64,000 nt of DNA from assembly GCF_015207255.1 (NCBI RefSeq), contig NZ_JADEXG010000001.1:1-64000 (forward strand). Direction: 5' to 3'. This document shows, piece after piece, positions 34,021 through 42,893 of the stretch. The notes beneath the pieces were generated by a model. The model did no database searches. It saw nothing but the letters and a program-made list of their open reading frames with translations, and had not been told where the DNA came from. How positions within the stretch are numbered: position 1 is the stretch's first letter; every line of letters begins with the position of its first letter. The stretch is from Vasconcelosia minhoensis LEGE 07310 (lineage in GTDB: Bacteria > Cyanobacteriota > Cyanobacteriia > Phormidesmidales > Phormidesmidaceae). The translations under genes were made by a program, and so were the position numbers.

Positions 34021-34102
34021 AATTACCGCGATCGCGCCGGGCGAAATTCTGACAGCGGACGCGACCGAATAACATCAATCCGACGGAAGCGCTGACAGAT
34101 AC

Positions 34103-34975
34103 TCATGCGTTGTCCAAATGCTGATCCAGCCAGGCCAGCAGGTCGTGGATCACCTGCTGGGCGTCTAAGTCGTTGTGGGGCTCGTGGTAGGCCCCTGGAT
34201 AGAGGCGCAGGCATTTGTCAGAGAGCTGTATCTGCTGAAAAATTTCGCGGCTGCCCTGGGGGCAGATAATTGGGTCGGCTTCACCGTGAATCAGCAGCAT
34301 CGGCAGGCCCAGCTCGGCGATATGCCGCTTCACCCAGGCAATCGTCTTCAGCGTTTCGCTACCCCAGCGCAGCGTGGCGTAGGGATGCACCAGCGGGTCG
34401 GCTGCCGCTTCCCGATTGACCTCGGGATCGCGGGTCAGGCCGCTGGTATCAATGCCCACTTTTAGCGAAAAGCGGGGAAAGATGCCTGAGAGCAGGCGCG
34501 CGATTGCAACCCGATAGGGCTTGGCCACGCCCACCGGGCGAATCGGCGGCGCGCTGACAACCAGCCCCCGCAGCTGGCTGACTTCTGGCGCATCGGGATA
34601 GCGTAAGACATAGTCCAGTACAATCAGGCCGCCCAGGCTGTGACCCATCAAAAAGAGCGGTGCCTGGGGCTGCCGCTGCCGCACTAGCTGTAAGAACGCC
34701 CGCAGATTTTCCTGATAGTCCTGCCAGCTATCAATATGGCCGCGCTGCCCTTCGGACTGGCCGTGGCCCTGATTGTCGAAGGCGCAAACCGCATAGCCCG
34801 CCTGGGTAAAGTCAGCCGCGATCGCGGCATAGCGACTAGAGTGCTCACCCAGACCATGCACCAGCGCGAGAATGCCGAGCGGCGTTCTCGCCGGGCACCA
34901 TGCCTGATAGTAGAGTGACAGCCCATTCGCGCCGGTGAAGGTGCCTTCAGTCTGAGTCAGCTGAGTTGAGGTCAT
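34103..34975 (-). CDS. Alpha/beta hydrolase, monoacylglycerol-lipase-like
   Basis: 290 residues of the alpha/beta-hydrolase fold in the lysophospholipase/monoacylglycerol lipase branch. Oxyanion region LVHGLGEHSSRY, FDNQGHGQSEGQRGHI, nucleophile Ser113 (GHSLGG), catalytic Asp in LIHGEADPII and His in GAYHEPHND. No signal peptide. It lies 113 bases downstream of the PlsY-like fusion gene on the same strand, so a shared lipid theme is plausible. Confidence 0.9.
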   Translation of the reverse strand: MTSTQLTQTEGTFTGANGLSLYYQAWCPARTPLGILALVHGLGEHSSRYAAIAADFTQAGYAVCAFDNQGHGQSEGQRGHIDSWQDYQENLRAFLQLVRQRQPQAPLFLMGHSLGGLIVLDYVLRYPDAPEVSQLRGLVVSAPPIRPVGVAKPYRVAIARLLSGIFPRFSLKVGIDTSGLTRDPEVNREAAADPLVHPYATLRWGSETLKTIAWVKRHIAELGLPMLLIHGEADPIICPQGSREIFQQIQLSDKCLRLYPGAYHEPHNDLDAQQVIHDLLAWLDQHLDNA

Positions 34976-35088
34976 TGGGAGCTAGAGAATAGCAAACCGA
35001 GCCCTAGCTCCAGCCGATCGGGACGGCAAAGCTCAAGGACAGGTCGCCGGAGTGATTTGGACGACTTAAACTGTTTGTATTATCTCAT

Positions 35089-38064
35089 CTAAAGAATTTC
35101 GATGGTACCGTGCCAGCCATCTAATCGTACCCGCTGGCCGTCAGTCAGGGACTGGGTCGCTGCCGTCACATCCATGACCGCTGGAATGCCGTATTCCCGA
35201 GCGACGATCGCGCCATGGGAAAGCTGTCCGCCCACCTCAGCGATCAGGCCGCCCGCCCGAGCCAGCAGCGGCACCCAGCCGGCATCGGTATAGGGCACCA
35301 CCAGGACAGTCTGGCGATCGACTTCAGCCGTCATATCAAGCCGGGTGAGGATGCGAATCGTTCCCTCCACCAGACCGGGGCTGGCGCCAATGCCTTTGAG
35401 GCTGCTGCTCGGCAGCGCCGCTAGCGATTCATCAGGCGTAGGTGGATGAGGACCAGATGAATCGCCATAGACCAGGTAGGGCACCTGAGCCAGGGCCGCA
35501 TCGCGATCGCGACCGGCCCGGCGCTGAGCAATCTCAGCCTGAGCGGCAGGCCAGTCTGGCTGAGTTACTAAGCTCTGAACTTCGGCCCGGGTCAGAAAGA
35601 AGATATCTCCCTCAGCCTGGAATTTCCCCTGCCTCAACCAGCCCTGCTCTAGCTCGATGAAACAGGCCCGCAGCGCTGCCAGCAGGCGGTTATAGACTTC
35701 GGCGACGCGGCCCTTGAGGTCGAGCCGGGTCTGGACCTGACGGACTTTCCAACGAGCCGCCACCGGTTGAGCACTAGTATCAGAACTGCTATGAGAACTA
35801 GCATCTGCACTGACCGTTGCTTCGGCGTCTGGACCTGAGGCCATCTGCACCAGCAGGGCTCGAACCTGGTGGGGTGCTTCTCGCCAGGTGGGAACTGAAA
35901 TATCGGTTGCCACTTCGCTGAGGTAGCCGTAGCGGTCCAAAAACCGATCGACCTGCTCAAACACCGGCTGAGCTTCTGGCTGCTCTGACAGGGTGGCCCA
36001 AGCCGAGCTCGGTTCGGGGGGCGAGTCGAGCCGACTGAGGAGCGGACGGAGCTGGGTCGCGATCGCGCTGAGCTCTGTCATCGACTGGACTTCAGGATTG
36101 CTGCGGCTGCTGAGTTCGCTGGCGTCTACCTTGAGCAGCGCCTGCCGCAGGGCCAGGCCGAGGGGTGCCAGAATGTTGAAATAGGTCGCCTGCTCTAGCA
36201 GAGCTAGAATCGTTTCGACCCGCTGTAGCCAGTCCTGGGGCGATGTTTCCCCAGCCGCTTCTATCCGGGCTAAGGCTGGCCCAAACTGCTGCTGGTCAGC
36301 CCGGGCAAAGTCCTGGGGTAGCCGCCATTCCTGTCGGGCCAGCCGTAGCAGCCCTGGCAGGTTGCGCAGCGTTGCCGTCAGCGGCGGGCGGCTAAACCCA
36401 GCGCCGCGGGTGAGAAAATCTAGACTTTCGGGCGGCAGCCCCATGCGGCGGAAGAGATCGCCCAGCAGGGTGGCGTTGAAGTAGGCTCGGGAATAGCGCA
36501 GGCTGGCGGTCTGCTCAAAGTCGATGCCTGCCGCCCGCTGCTTCAGTACCAGGGTAAACAGCTGCCCCCAGACGCCACAGGTGAGGGGGCGGTTAATCGA
36601 CCAAGTGAGGGGCGGGATGACGCCGGGAATCACCTCGGCGGCAATCTTACGGGTCCAAATCGGCGATAGGTTAGTGATCGGTCGGCTTTGCAGCACCCAG
36701 AGCTGCTCGCCGTCAAAACTCCATTCCACGTCCTGGGGCAGGCCGTGATACCGGGCTTCTAAGTGACGGGCCAGAAAGGCGACCTGCTGTAGCAGATTGG
36801 CAGGAACCTGGCCGTGGCCCTGGATTGCCGGAGTTTGTTCGGCGGGAGGCAGCCAGGACTGGTCGGGGTCGATCAGCCGGTCATCGATGCTGACCCGGTA
36901 GCGTTCTGGCGTCACCTGGCCAGACACCACCTGGGTGGCAGCCCCGGGCAGAGCCTCGATCACGACGGCATTGCCGGCCTGGGCAACCGGATCGCGGCTG
37001 AAGGCCACGCCGGAAAAAACGCCCGGCACCTGCCGCTGTACCAGAACGCTCATGCCGCCCTCTGGCAGTCCTCGGTCTCGGCGGTAGCGGCGGGCGGCGG
37101 GGCGGTTATAGGCATTGAAGCAGGCCGCGATCGCGGCTTCCAATTCTTCTCCACTGGTCAAATCCAGTATCGACAGGTACTGACCCGCCGCCGAAGCGGT
37201 CAGCAGGTCTTCCCCTACTGCTGAAGACCGAGCGACGACGGGCTGGCTGGGCAGCGGATTGATCAGCTCAACCAGCAGGGTGGGGTCGTCTCCAGCGGGC
37301 AGCACGTAGCCCGGCGGCACCGGGTAGCCCCAGGCCGTGAGCTGAGATAGCGTCGCGGCCTTAGTGCCCACTTTTTCAGGTCGAAGCTTTTGACTCAGCG
37401 GCTGCAGCGCCCGCCCGCCGCGAAAAAATTGAAACATCCGCCGTGACTCTCCAGCTTGTTCGGGCAAATCTAAATCATCGGACAGCTGCTGATAGATCCA
37501 GGCCAGCAGCCCGGATAGGCAGGCGACCGCTAAGACTCGCGAGCCATCGCCATACCGCAGGCCGGTGAGAATTGGGAGTAAAATCAGCGGCACCAGCCGT
37601 CCCTGATGGCGGAGGCGAAACAGCGTAAAGCTGACCAGGCTGATCAGCAACGTCAGCCCTGCGATCACTGGGTCGTAGAAGATGAATCCCCAAGTCACGT
37701 TAGTTGCCCCCGCACCGCGACCCATCCAATAGCGGCCCATGACTAGAGCAATCAGCGCCAGTATGGGCCAAACCGGGTCAGCTCCAAAAAAGTATTGCGC
37801 GATCGCAACCGCCCCAATCCCCTTCAGCGCCTCAGCCACGACCGATATAACGCCAACCGCCGTCCCCCCATGGTAGAAGGCTGCCGAAACGCCCACATTG
37901 CCAGTCCCAATCTGAGCCAGCCGTTTTCCTGTCAGCCCGCGCACGATCCAGCCGCTCAGAGGCAGCCCCCCTAAGATCGGGCAAAAGATAAAAATCAGCA
38001 GCGCGCCATACACCTGAGCCATATTCAAGCCTACGCCATTCCCCTCAGATACCCACCCCATCAC
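35089..38064 (-). CDS. PlsY-like membrane domain fused to ATP-grasp and phosphohistidine domains
   Basis: 991 residues from GTG 38064; ATG 38022 (MAQVYGALLIF) is a good alternative. Residues about 15-200 resemble PlsY, the acyl-phosphate:glycerol-3-phosphate acyltransferase, with five or six helices and GTGNVG; however, the GHxxPxFxxFKGGKG site reads GRYWMGRGAGATN, so the usual His and Lys are gone. Residues about 225-465 are the ATP-grasp domain of PEP synthases (KVGTKAATLSQL, VVARSSAVGEDLLTASAAGQ, DVEWSFDGEQLWVLQSRPIT). About 470-880 is a helical region of unknown type, and 885-991 is the swivelling domain with catalytic His950 (GGQLSHGAIVAREYGIPAV). The pyruvate barrel is absent. The order after the membrane part matches rifampicin phosphotransferase, which phosphorylates a small molecule. 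The substrate here is unknown; a lipid is an inference. Confidence 0.85.
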   Translation of the reverse strand: MMGWVSEGNGVGLNMAQVYGALLIFIFCPILGGLPLSGWIVRGLTGKRLAQIGTGNVGVSAAFYHGGTAVGVISVVAEALKGIGAVAIAQYFFGADPVWPILALIALVMGRYWMGRGAGATNVTWGFIFYDPVIAGLTLLISLVSFTLFRLRHQGRLVPLILLPILTGLRYGDGSRVLAVACLSGLLAWIYQQLSDDLDLPEQAGESRRMFQFFRGGRALQPLSQKLRPEKVGTKAATLSQLTAWGYPVPPGYVLPAGDDPTLLVELINPLPSQPVVARSSAVGEDLLTASAAGQYLSILDLTSGEELEAAIAACFNAYNRPAARRYRRDRGLPEGGMSVLVQRQVPGVFSGVAFSRDPVAQAGNAVVIEALPGAATQVVSGQVTPERYRVSIDDRLIDPDQSWLPPAEQTPAIQGHGQVPANLLQQVAFLARHLEARYHGLPQDVEWSFDGEQLWVLQSRPITNLSPIWTRKIAAEVIPGVIPPLTWSINRPLTCGVWGQLFTLVLKQRAAGIDFEQTASLRYSRAYFNATLLGDLFRRMGLPPESLDFLTRGAGFSRPPLTATLRNLPGLLRLARQEWRLPQDFARADQQQFGPALARIEAAGETSPQDWLQRVETILALLEQATYFNILAPLGLALRQALLKVDASELSSRSNPEVQSMTELSAIATQLRPLLSRLDSPPEPSSAWATLSEQPEAQPVFEQVDRFLDRYGYLSEVATDISVPTWREAPHQVRALLVQMASGPDAEATVSADASSHSSSDTSAQPVAARWKVRQVQTRLDLKGRVAEVYNRLLAALRACFIELEQGWLRQGKFQAEGDIFFLTRAEVQSLVTQPDWPAAQAEIAQRRAGRDRDAALAQVPYLVYGDSSGPHPPTPDESLAALPSSSLKGIGASPGLVEGTIRILTRLDMTAEVDRQTVLVVPYTDAGWVPLLARAGGLIAEVGGQLSHGAIVAREYGIPAVMDVTAATQSLTDGQRVRLDGWHGTIEIL

Positions 38065-38099
38065 CCCTAACGCCTAAGGAGCGCTTCGCGAACACCCGA

Positions 38100-41000
38100 T
38101 CACTCGATCACCCCATCACTCTCCCATTCTCCTCGCTCGGGCAGCAGCTCAGCAGCCCTCTCCGAATTTGCAGCCAGATAGTCCCGCAGCCAGGTCCGCC
38201 CCTGCTGAATCAGTGATTCCAAGCATCCATTCCAGATCCAAATTGTATTGTCACTCGCTACGGCCAACCGTTCACCCAGCGGGTCAAAATCGATATCCGA
38301 AATCGGACTGCGATCGCGCTGAATCACCTGAATTGACTTTCCGTCTCGGCTCCACAGCCGCACGGTCTGGTCGTCACTGGCCGAGGCTAAGACCTGGCCG
38401 TTTGGGCTAAAGCAGAGGCGACGGACGCGATCGCGATGTCCATGGAGCTGACGCCGTTCCCGCCCGGCCAAATCCCACAGCCGAATGGTGCCGTCGCCCC
38501 TCGCTGTCGCAATCCGCTCGCCGTCCGGGCGGAAGCGAGCGCAGCAGGCACCACCGTCGTGTCCGCCAATGGTCCGTATTAGACCCTGGGCGAGCTGCCA
38601 CAGTCGCACCGTACCATCTTCACCCGCTGAAACCAGGTGCTGACCGCTGGGATCAAAGGCAACATCCCAAACCGTGCCGTCATGTCCAGTCCAGTGGCTG
38701 ACTAAGGTGCCATCTCGCTGCCACAGCCGCACGGTGCCGTCGGCTCCCGTCGAAGCAATCAGCTGGCCGTCGGGGCTAAAGCAAACCTGCCAGACTGCGT
38801 CGTGGTGGCCGTAGAAGGTGCGCAGGAGCTGGCCGTCTCGCTGCCACAGGCGCACCGTATGGTCGGCGCTGGCGGAAACCAGCTGCTGACCGTCGGGACT
38901 CCAGCTGAGGCTGTGAATGCTGCGTCGATGGCTGCCTAGCGTCTGAAGTAGCTCGCCATCCGCATTCCATAGCCGAATGGTGTCATCCTCACTGGCGCAG
39001 ATCAGTCGCTCTCGGGGATGCCAGCAAATGCTGTGAATGGGGCCGCGATCGCGCTCATAGCGGGTCGGCGGCAGACCGACTAGATCCCACAGCCGCACAA
39101 CCGGGTCTTCTCCGGCGGAAACTAGGTGACGTCCGTCCGGATGCCAATCTAGACTCGAAATGCTGCTAGGGCTGCGTAGGGTTTGCTGCGTGCCCCCGTC
39201 GAGATCCAAAATGGTGACCTGCCGACTGGCGCTCACTGTGCTCAGCCGCTGACCGTCGGGGCTAAAGCAGAGGTCGCGAACGCGGTCATGACCGACTTCA
39301 AAGGTCTTCAGCAACGTGCCGTCTAGCTGCCACAGCCGCACCCTATGGTCTTCGCCACCGGAGGCAATCAGCTGGCTATTGGGGCTAAAGACGGCGATTG
39401 AGATGCCGCCCCGGTGACCTTTCAAGGTCTGAACAGTTTTGTCTAGCAGATTCCAGAGCCTCAGTCTGCCGTCTGTACTCGTGGCCAACAGCCGCCGCCC
39501 GTCAAGGCTAAAGCGAACCCTCTGCACCTCGCTCTGGATTTCTAGGGTTTTGAGCAGCTTGCCCTCCAGGTTCCAGAGGCGAACGGTGCGATCGCGGCTG
39601 CCCGAGACTAAAAGTGCGGCCTTGGGATTGAAATGAACGCTGCTGACGCTGTCGGTATGGCGGTTGAGCTGATGCAGTAAGGTGCCGTCACGATGCCACA
39701 GGCGGACGGTGCGATCGCGGCTCGCGGTTGCCAGCTGCTCTCCATCGGGGCTAAAGCAAACGTCCAGCACCGCTTCCCGATGGCCGGTTAGGGTTTGTAG
39801 CAGTCTGCCCTGACGGCCCCAGAGTTTGACCATCCGGTCTTCACTCGCGGAGGCAATCAGCTGACCGTTGGGACTGCAGCAGACTCGATGTACTCGGCCC
39901 CGATGGCCCACCAGCCGATTTTTCTCGTGAATACCGCGCAGCACCTGTTCCAGTGCCTGGCTGATCTGAAGCTTCACCGTCGCACCGGTCTCTGTTTCTT
40001 GCTTCGCATCCACAAATGTATCGGACGCAGCCTGTTCAGCCCCCTGAAGCGCCGCCATCAGCGCCCCCAGCCCGTCGCCAGACTCCATTAGCGCTTGGGC
40101 CGCGATCGCCCAGGCCCGCACCGCTGCGATTTTCGTCTGCTGGCAGGACTGACCAAGCTGGGCCAGTGTTTGAGCCTGTTCGCATAGGGTGCTTTGCAGC
40201 TGGGCCTCAGGGCGGGGCTGCCGTCGCCGCTGGGTGGGGAGAACTTCAGCTAGACCGGCCTGCGGCGGGAGCAGGTCTCCCAAGGTACCGTGAACAAGCT
40301 GATAGCGTAGGCCAGACGGCTCAGATAGGATAAACAGCAGCCCAGACTGGGTGAGGATTTCTAACACCAGGTCCAGCTCATCGGCAGAAATGCCTGCTAG
40401 GGCAAGGGCGTCTTCCAACTCAGAACGAGTTTTGCAAGATGGGGGGGCATCTTCGCTCAGCAGATAGAGAATAGCCTCAGCCAAAGTTGCGTTTTCTGGT
40501 CCACAGTCCTGGATCGCCGCTTTGAGGAAGGTCTGTAACAGTATGGCTTTTGGCGCTTCGCCCAGCTGCTGATACTGACTTAAGGTGGTGATTCCCTGCC
40601 GCTGGAGCTGGGTTCCGATAGTCTGCATTGTCAGCGGGTGAATCTGCCCGTTGGCGTCGGCCAGGTCCGCTATCAGGGCCGAAATCAGGTCGTCCTCCAG
40701 GTAGACCTGAGCCTGGTCTGTAAGCTGACGGATGGCAGCAGCAGCGGCGTCCGGCTGAAAGGGGCGCAGCTCGTATCGAATTTTTCGGCTCAGAACGTCA
40801 CTATTGATTGGGTCTACAGCAATCTGGCGACCCCACTCTAGCAGCTGGGGCAGCGTGTCCTGCCGCAGCGAGAGCAGCACTTTGAGATAGGACTTTTGCA
40901 AACCGTCGCTCAGAAATTGATAGAAGCTGAGCCGCTGGGCCAGCCGCTGCTGAAAAAAATCTTCAAACTGGTCGAAGATCAGCACGATTTGGTCATACTG

Positions 41001-42791
41001 CTTCGCTAGCTGCTGTAGCCGCTGCTGTGGAGTTGAGGTATCGTTTTCGAGGGCTTTGGGCTGGCTTAGGGCCTGCGCGATCGCGCTTTCCCAAGGGTCA
41101 TACCAATCGATCAGGATCGGCAGCAGCGTCCGGCGGCTGTCTGCCGGCGGGGTTCGCAGCTGAGGCAGCAGACCGGCTCGAAGCAGCGTACTTTTGCCCA
41201 CGCCCGGCAGCCCGTGGAGCACCGTCAGGGGATGGTCTGAGCGCAGACGGGCGACTAGCGCCTCTACTTCTGCCTGCCGCCCTGCTGCTGAAGTCTCTAA
41301 AGTGGGGCTGGCGTCAAGTCCTGAGTTCCAGCTGGGAGGTTGCAGAGCGGGAAGCGGTGAGGCTCCGATGAAAGCCTGCTGCCCCAGTTGATACTCCACC
41401 TGCTGCTGCTCTCGTCGCAGCTCAAAAGCGCGGCGGTAGTCCTTTTGATCAACGTATAGCTGCCGTAGCAGCTTCAGGATCTGCCGATACAGAACCCGAT
41501 TATCGGCGGGGTTAGTCTGCTGCTGAGCCAGTTCGAGCTGTTCCTGGGCGACGCTGGTTTTTCCCTGGAGCAGCAGCGCCCGGCCCAGCAGTGCATGGTA
41601 GGAACTGCGGTGTTGAGCAGTTTCAACCCCCGTTTCGGAAACGCTGCGGTCTTCCGGCCCAGAGAGTTGTAGAGCCTGTTGAGCATAGGCTTGAGCCGCC
41701 GCCGCCGAAGCGGGTGCGGAGTCGCCCAGCTCGACCCTGGCCAGATAGCCATAGTCTCGCGCTAGCCGAATCGGGTCTGACTGATGCAGCGCTTTGCCCT
41801 CTTGGGCTACCTCAGCTAGGGCAGGCCAGTCCTCTAGAATTTGCAGCACCTCGGCTAAGGCGTGGATAAAGCGTCCCATCCGCGACTTCTGGCCCAACTG
41901 CCGCAATAGCGTCAGGCCGTCGGCAAAATAGTCCCGCGATCGCTGATAGGACGAAACCTCAGTGGCCCGTTTCCGCGCTGCCTGACTGCACCACCAGAGC
42001 CCCAGATGAAACAGCAGAACAGCCCGTTTGGCCTGGCCCGATGGCGTATCCTGCGATCGCCAGTAGAGCAGGCTGCGTTCGTAGCGATCGCGGGCCGCCT
42101 TTTGCCGCTGACGATGTGCCTGGCGGCCTTCGGCCAACAGCAGGCTGGCCCGCAGGTCTTCATCGATGGACGAGGCAAATTTTTCTAAATCGGCGAGGGC
42201 GAACGGCAATTCTGCCTGAAGCAGGGGCCGGCCGATGTCTCCGGGCCACAGTGGCGCATTCGGCCAGACCGGGGCATTGTCGAGAAAATGGCCAAATAAT
42301 GTCTCCAGCTCCTGCTGCAAAGCTGACCTTAGGGCAGCCTGCGGATATTCAAACCGAATGGGCGCGGCGGCCAGCCGCTGGAAATCCGGCGCATCCTGAC
42401 TGAGCTGCTGGATTTCAGCGTCGTTTACCCACAGCACCAGGGGATATTTGAACGTATGGGGCCACTGGTGGCGTTCTTGGTTAGCTGCTTTTAGGCTAGA
42501 CGACAGCTCGGATAGCTGCTCCAGCCCGGTCACCAGCACTAGCTCGGGCTGCGTTTCGGCAGTCTGTTGAACAATGGCCTGCCGCAGCCCCGGCCCCAAC
42601 GGCGACAGCGTTACCCTTTGAAACTTCAGGGTTTCTTGCAGTTCGGCGATGAGAAACTGCCGCAGCTGGCTGTAGTTCGCCCGCGCCAGAATCAGCGAAA
42701 ACTGCCCCGCGCCGATGGTCGCTGCCCGCCTCAGACTGTGCAGCGCGTTTTTGTTGTAGGTAATGATGTCAACGGATTTGGCAGACGGCAT
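38100..42791 (-). CDS. STAND-type ATPase with 14 WD40 repeats
   Basis: 1563 residues. Residues 1-180 look like a degenerate NTPase-like input domain (LILARANYSQLRQFLIAELQ, then PLVLWVNDAEI), followed by a TPR-like helical part (about 190-480). The STAND NTPase core has Walker A GLPGVGKST (about 526-534) and Walker B-like IVLIFDQFEDFFQQ, with the winged-helix region after it. From about residue 960 there are 14 WD40 units (GHxxxVxxVxFSPDGxxxASASxDxTVRLW), enough for two seven-bladed propellers. Such proteins act as switch-like sensors in signalling or defence. The next gene (PlsY-like fusion) starts 35 bases downstream on the same strand. Confidence 0.88.
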   Translation of the reverse strand: MPSAKSVDIITYNKNALHSLRRAATIGAGQFSLILARANYSQLRQFLIAELQETLKFQRVTLSPLGPGLRQAIVQQTAETQPELVLVTGLEQLSELSSSLKAANQERHQWPHTFKYPLVLWVNDAEIQQLSQDAPDFQRLAAAPIRFEYPQAALRSALQQELETLFGHFLDNAPVWPNAPLWPGDIGRPLLQAELPFALADLEKFASSIDEDLRASLLLAEGRQAHRQRQKAARDRYERSLLYWRSQDTPSGQAKRAVLLFHLGLWWCSQAARKRATEVSSYQRSRDYFADGLTLLRQLGQKSRMGRFIHALAEVLQILEDWPALAEVAQEGKALHQSDPIRLARDYGYLARVELGDSAPASAAAAQAYAQQALQLSGPEDRSVSETGVETAQHRSSYHALLGRALLLQGKTSVAQEQLELAQQQTNPADNRVLYRQILKLLRQLYVDQKDYRRAFELRREQQQVEYQLGQQAFIGASPLPALQPPSWNSGLDASPTLETSAAGRQAEVEALVARLRSDHPLTVLHGLPGVGKSTLLRAGLLPQLRTPPADSRRTLLPILIDWYDPWESAIAQALSQPKALENDTSTPQQRLQQLAKQYDQIVLIFDQFEDFFQQRLAQRLSFYQFLSDGLQKSYLKVLLSLRQDTLPQLLEWGRQIAVDPINSDVLSRKIRYELRPFQPDAAAAAIRQLTDQAQVYLEDDLISALIADLADANGQIHPLTMQTIGTQLQRQGITTLSQYQQLGEAPKAILLQTFLKAAIQDCGPENATLAEAILYLLSEDAPPSCKTRSELEDALALAGISADELDLVLEILTQSGLLFILSEPSGLRYQLVHGTLGDLLPPQAGLAEVLPTQRRRQPRPEAQLQSTLCEQAQTLAQLGQSCQQTKIAAVRAWAIAAQALMESGDGLGALMAALQGAEQAASDTFVDAKQETETGATVKLQISQALEQVLRGIHEKNRLVGHRGRVHRVCCSPNGQLIASASEDRMVKLWGRQGRLLQTLTGHREAVLDVCFSPDGEQLATASRDRTVRLWHRDGTLLHQLNRHTDSVSSVHFNPKAALLVSGSRDRTVRLWNLEGKLLKTLEIQSEVQRVRFSLDGRRLLATSTDGRLRLWNLLDKTVQTLKGHRGGISIAVFSPNSQLIASGGEDHRVRLWQLDGTLLKTFEVGHDRVRDLCFSPDGQRLSTVSASRQVTILDLDGGTQQTLRSPSSISSLDWHPDGRHLVSAGEDPVVRLWDLVGLPPTRYERDRGPIHSICWHPRERLICASEDDTIRLWNADGELLQTLGSHRRSIHSLSWSPDGQQLVSASADHTVRLWQRDGQLLRTFYGHHDAVWQVCFSPDGQLIASTGADGTVRLWQRDGTLVSHWTGHDGTVWDVAFDPSGQHLVSAGEDGTVRLWQLAQGLIRTIGGHDGGACCARFRPDGERIATARGDGTIRLWDLAGRERRQLHGHRDRVRRLCFSPNGQVLASASDDQTVRLWSRDGKSIQVIQRDRSPISDIDFDPLGERLAVASDNTIWIWNGCLESLIQQGRTWLRDYLAANSERAAELLPERGEWESDGVIE

Positions 42792-42893
42792 CAGGAGACC
42801 GATCGGCTGACTCAGCGTGGCATCTTAAGATACCGCCCTGACCGCAATCCTTCAACTTACTGGGCAACTGATCGAGCCAGCCTGCTGTTGTAT

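Noticed and set aside
38100-42791. CRISPR-like repeated DNA in the WD40 gene
   Set aside because: The repeats are diverged WD40 codons of about 120 bp, with no short identical repeats and spacers.
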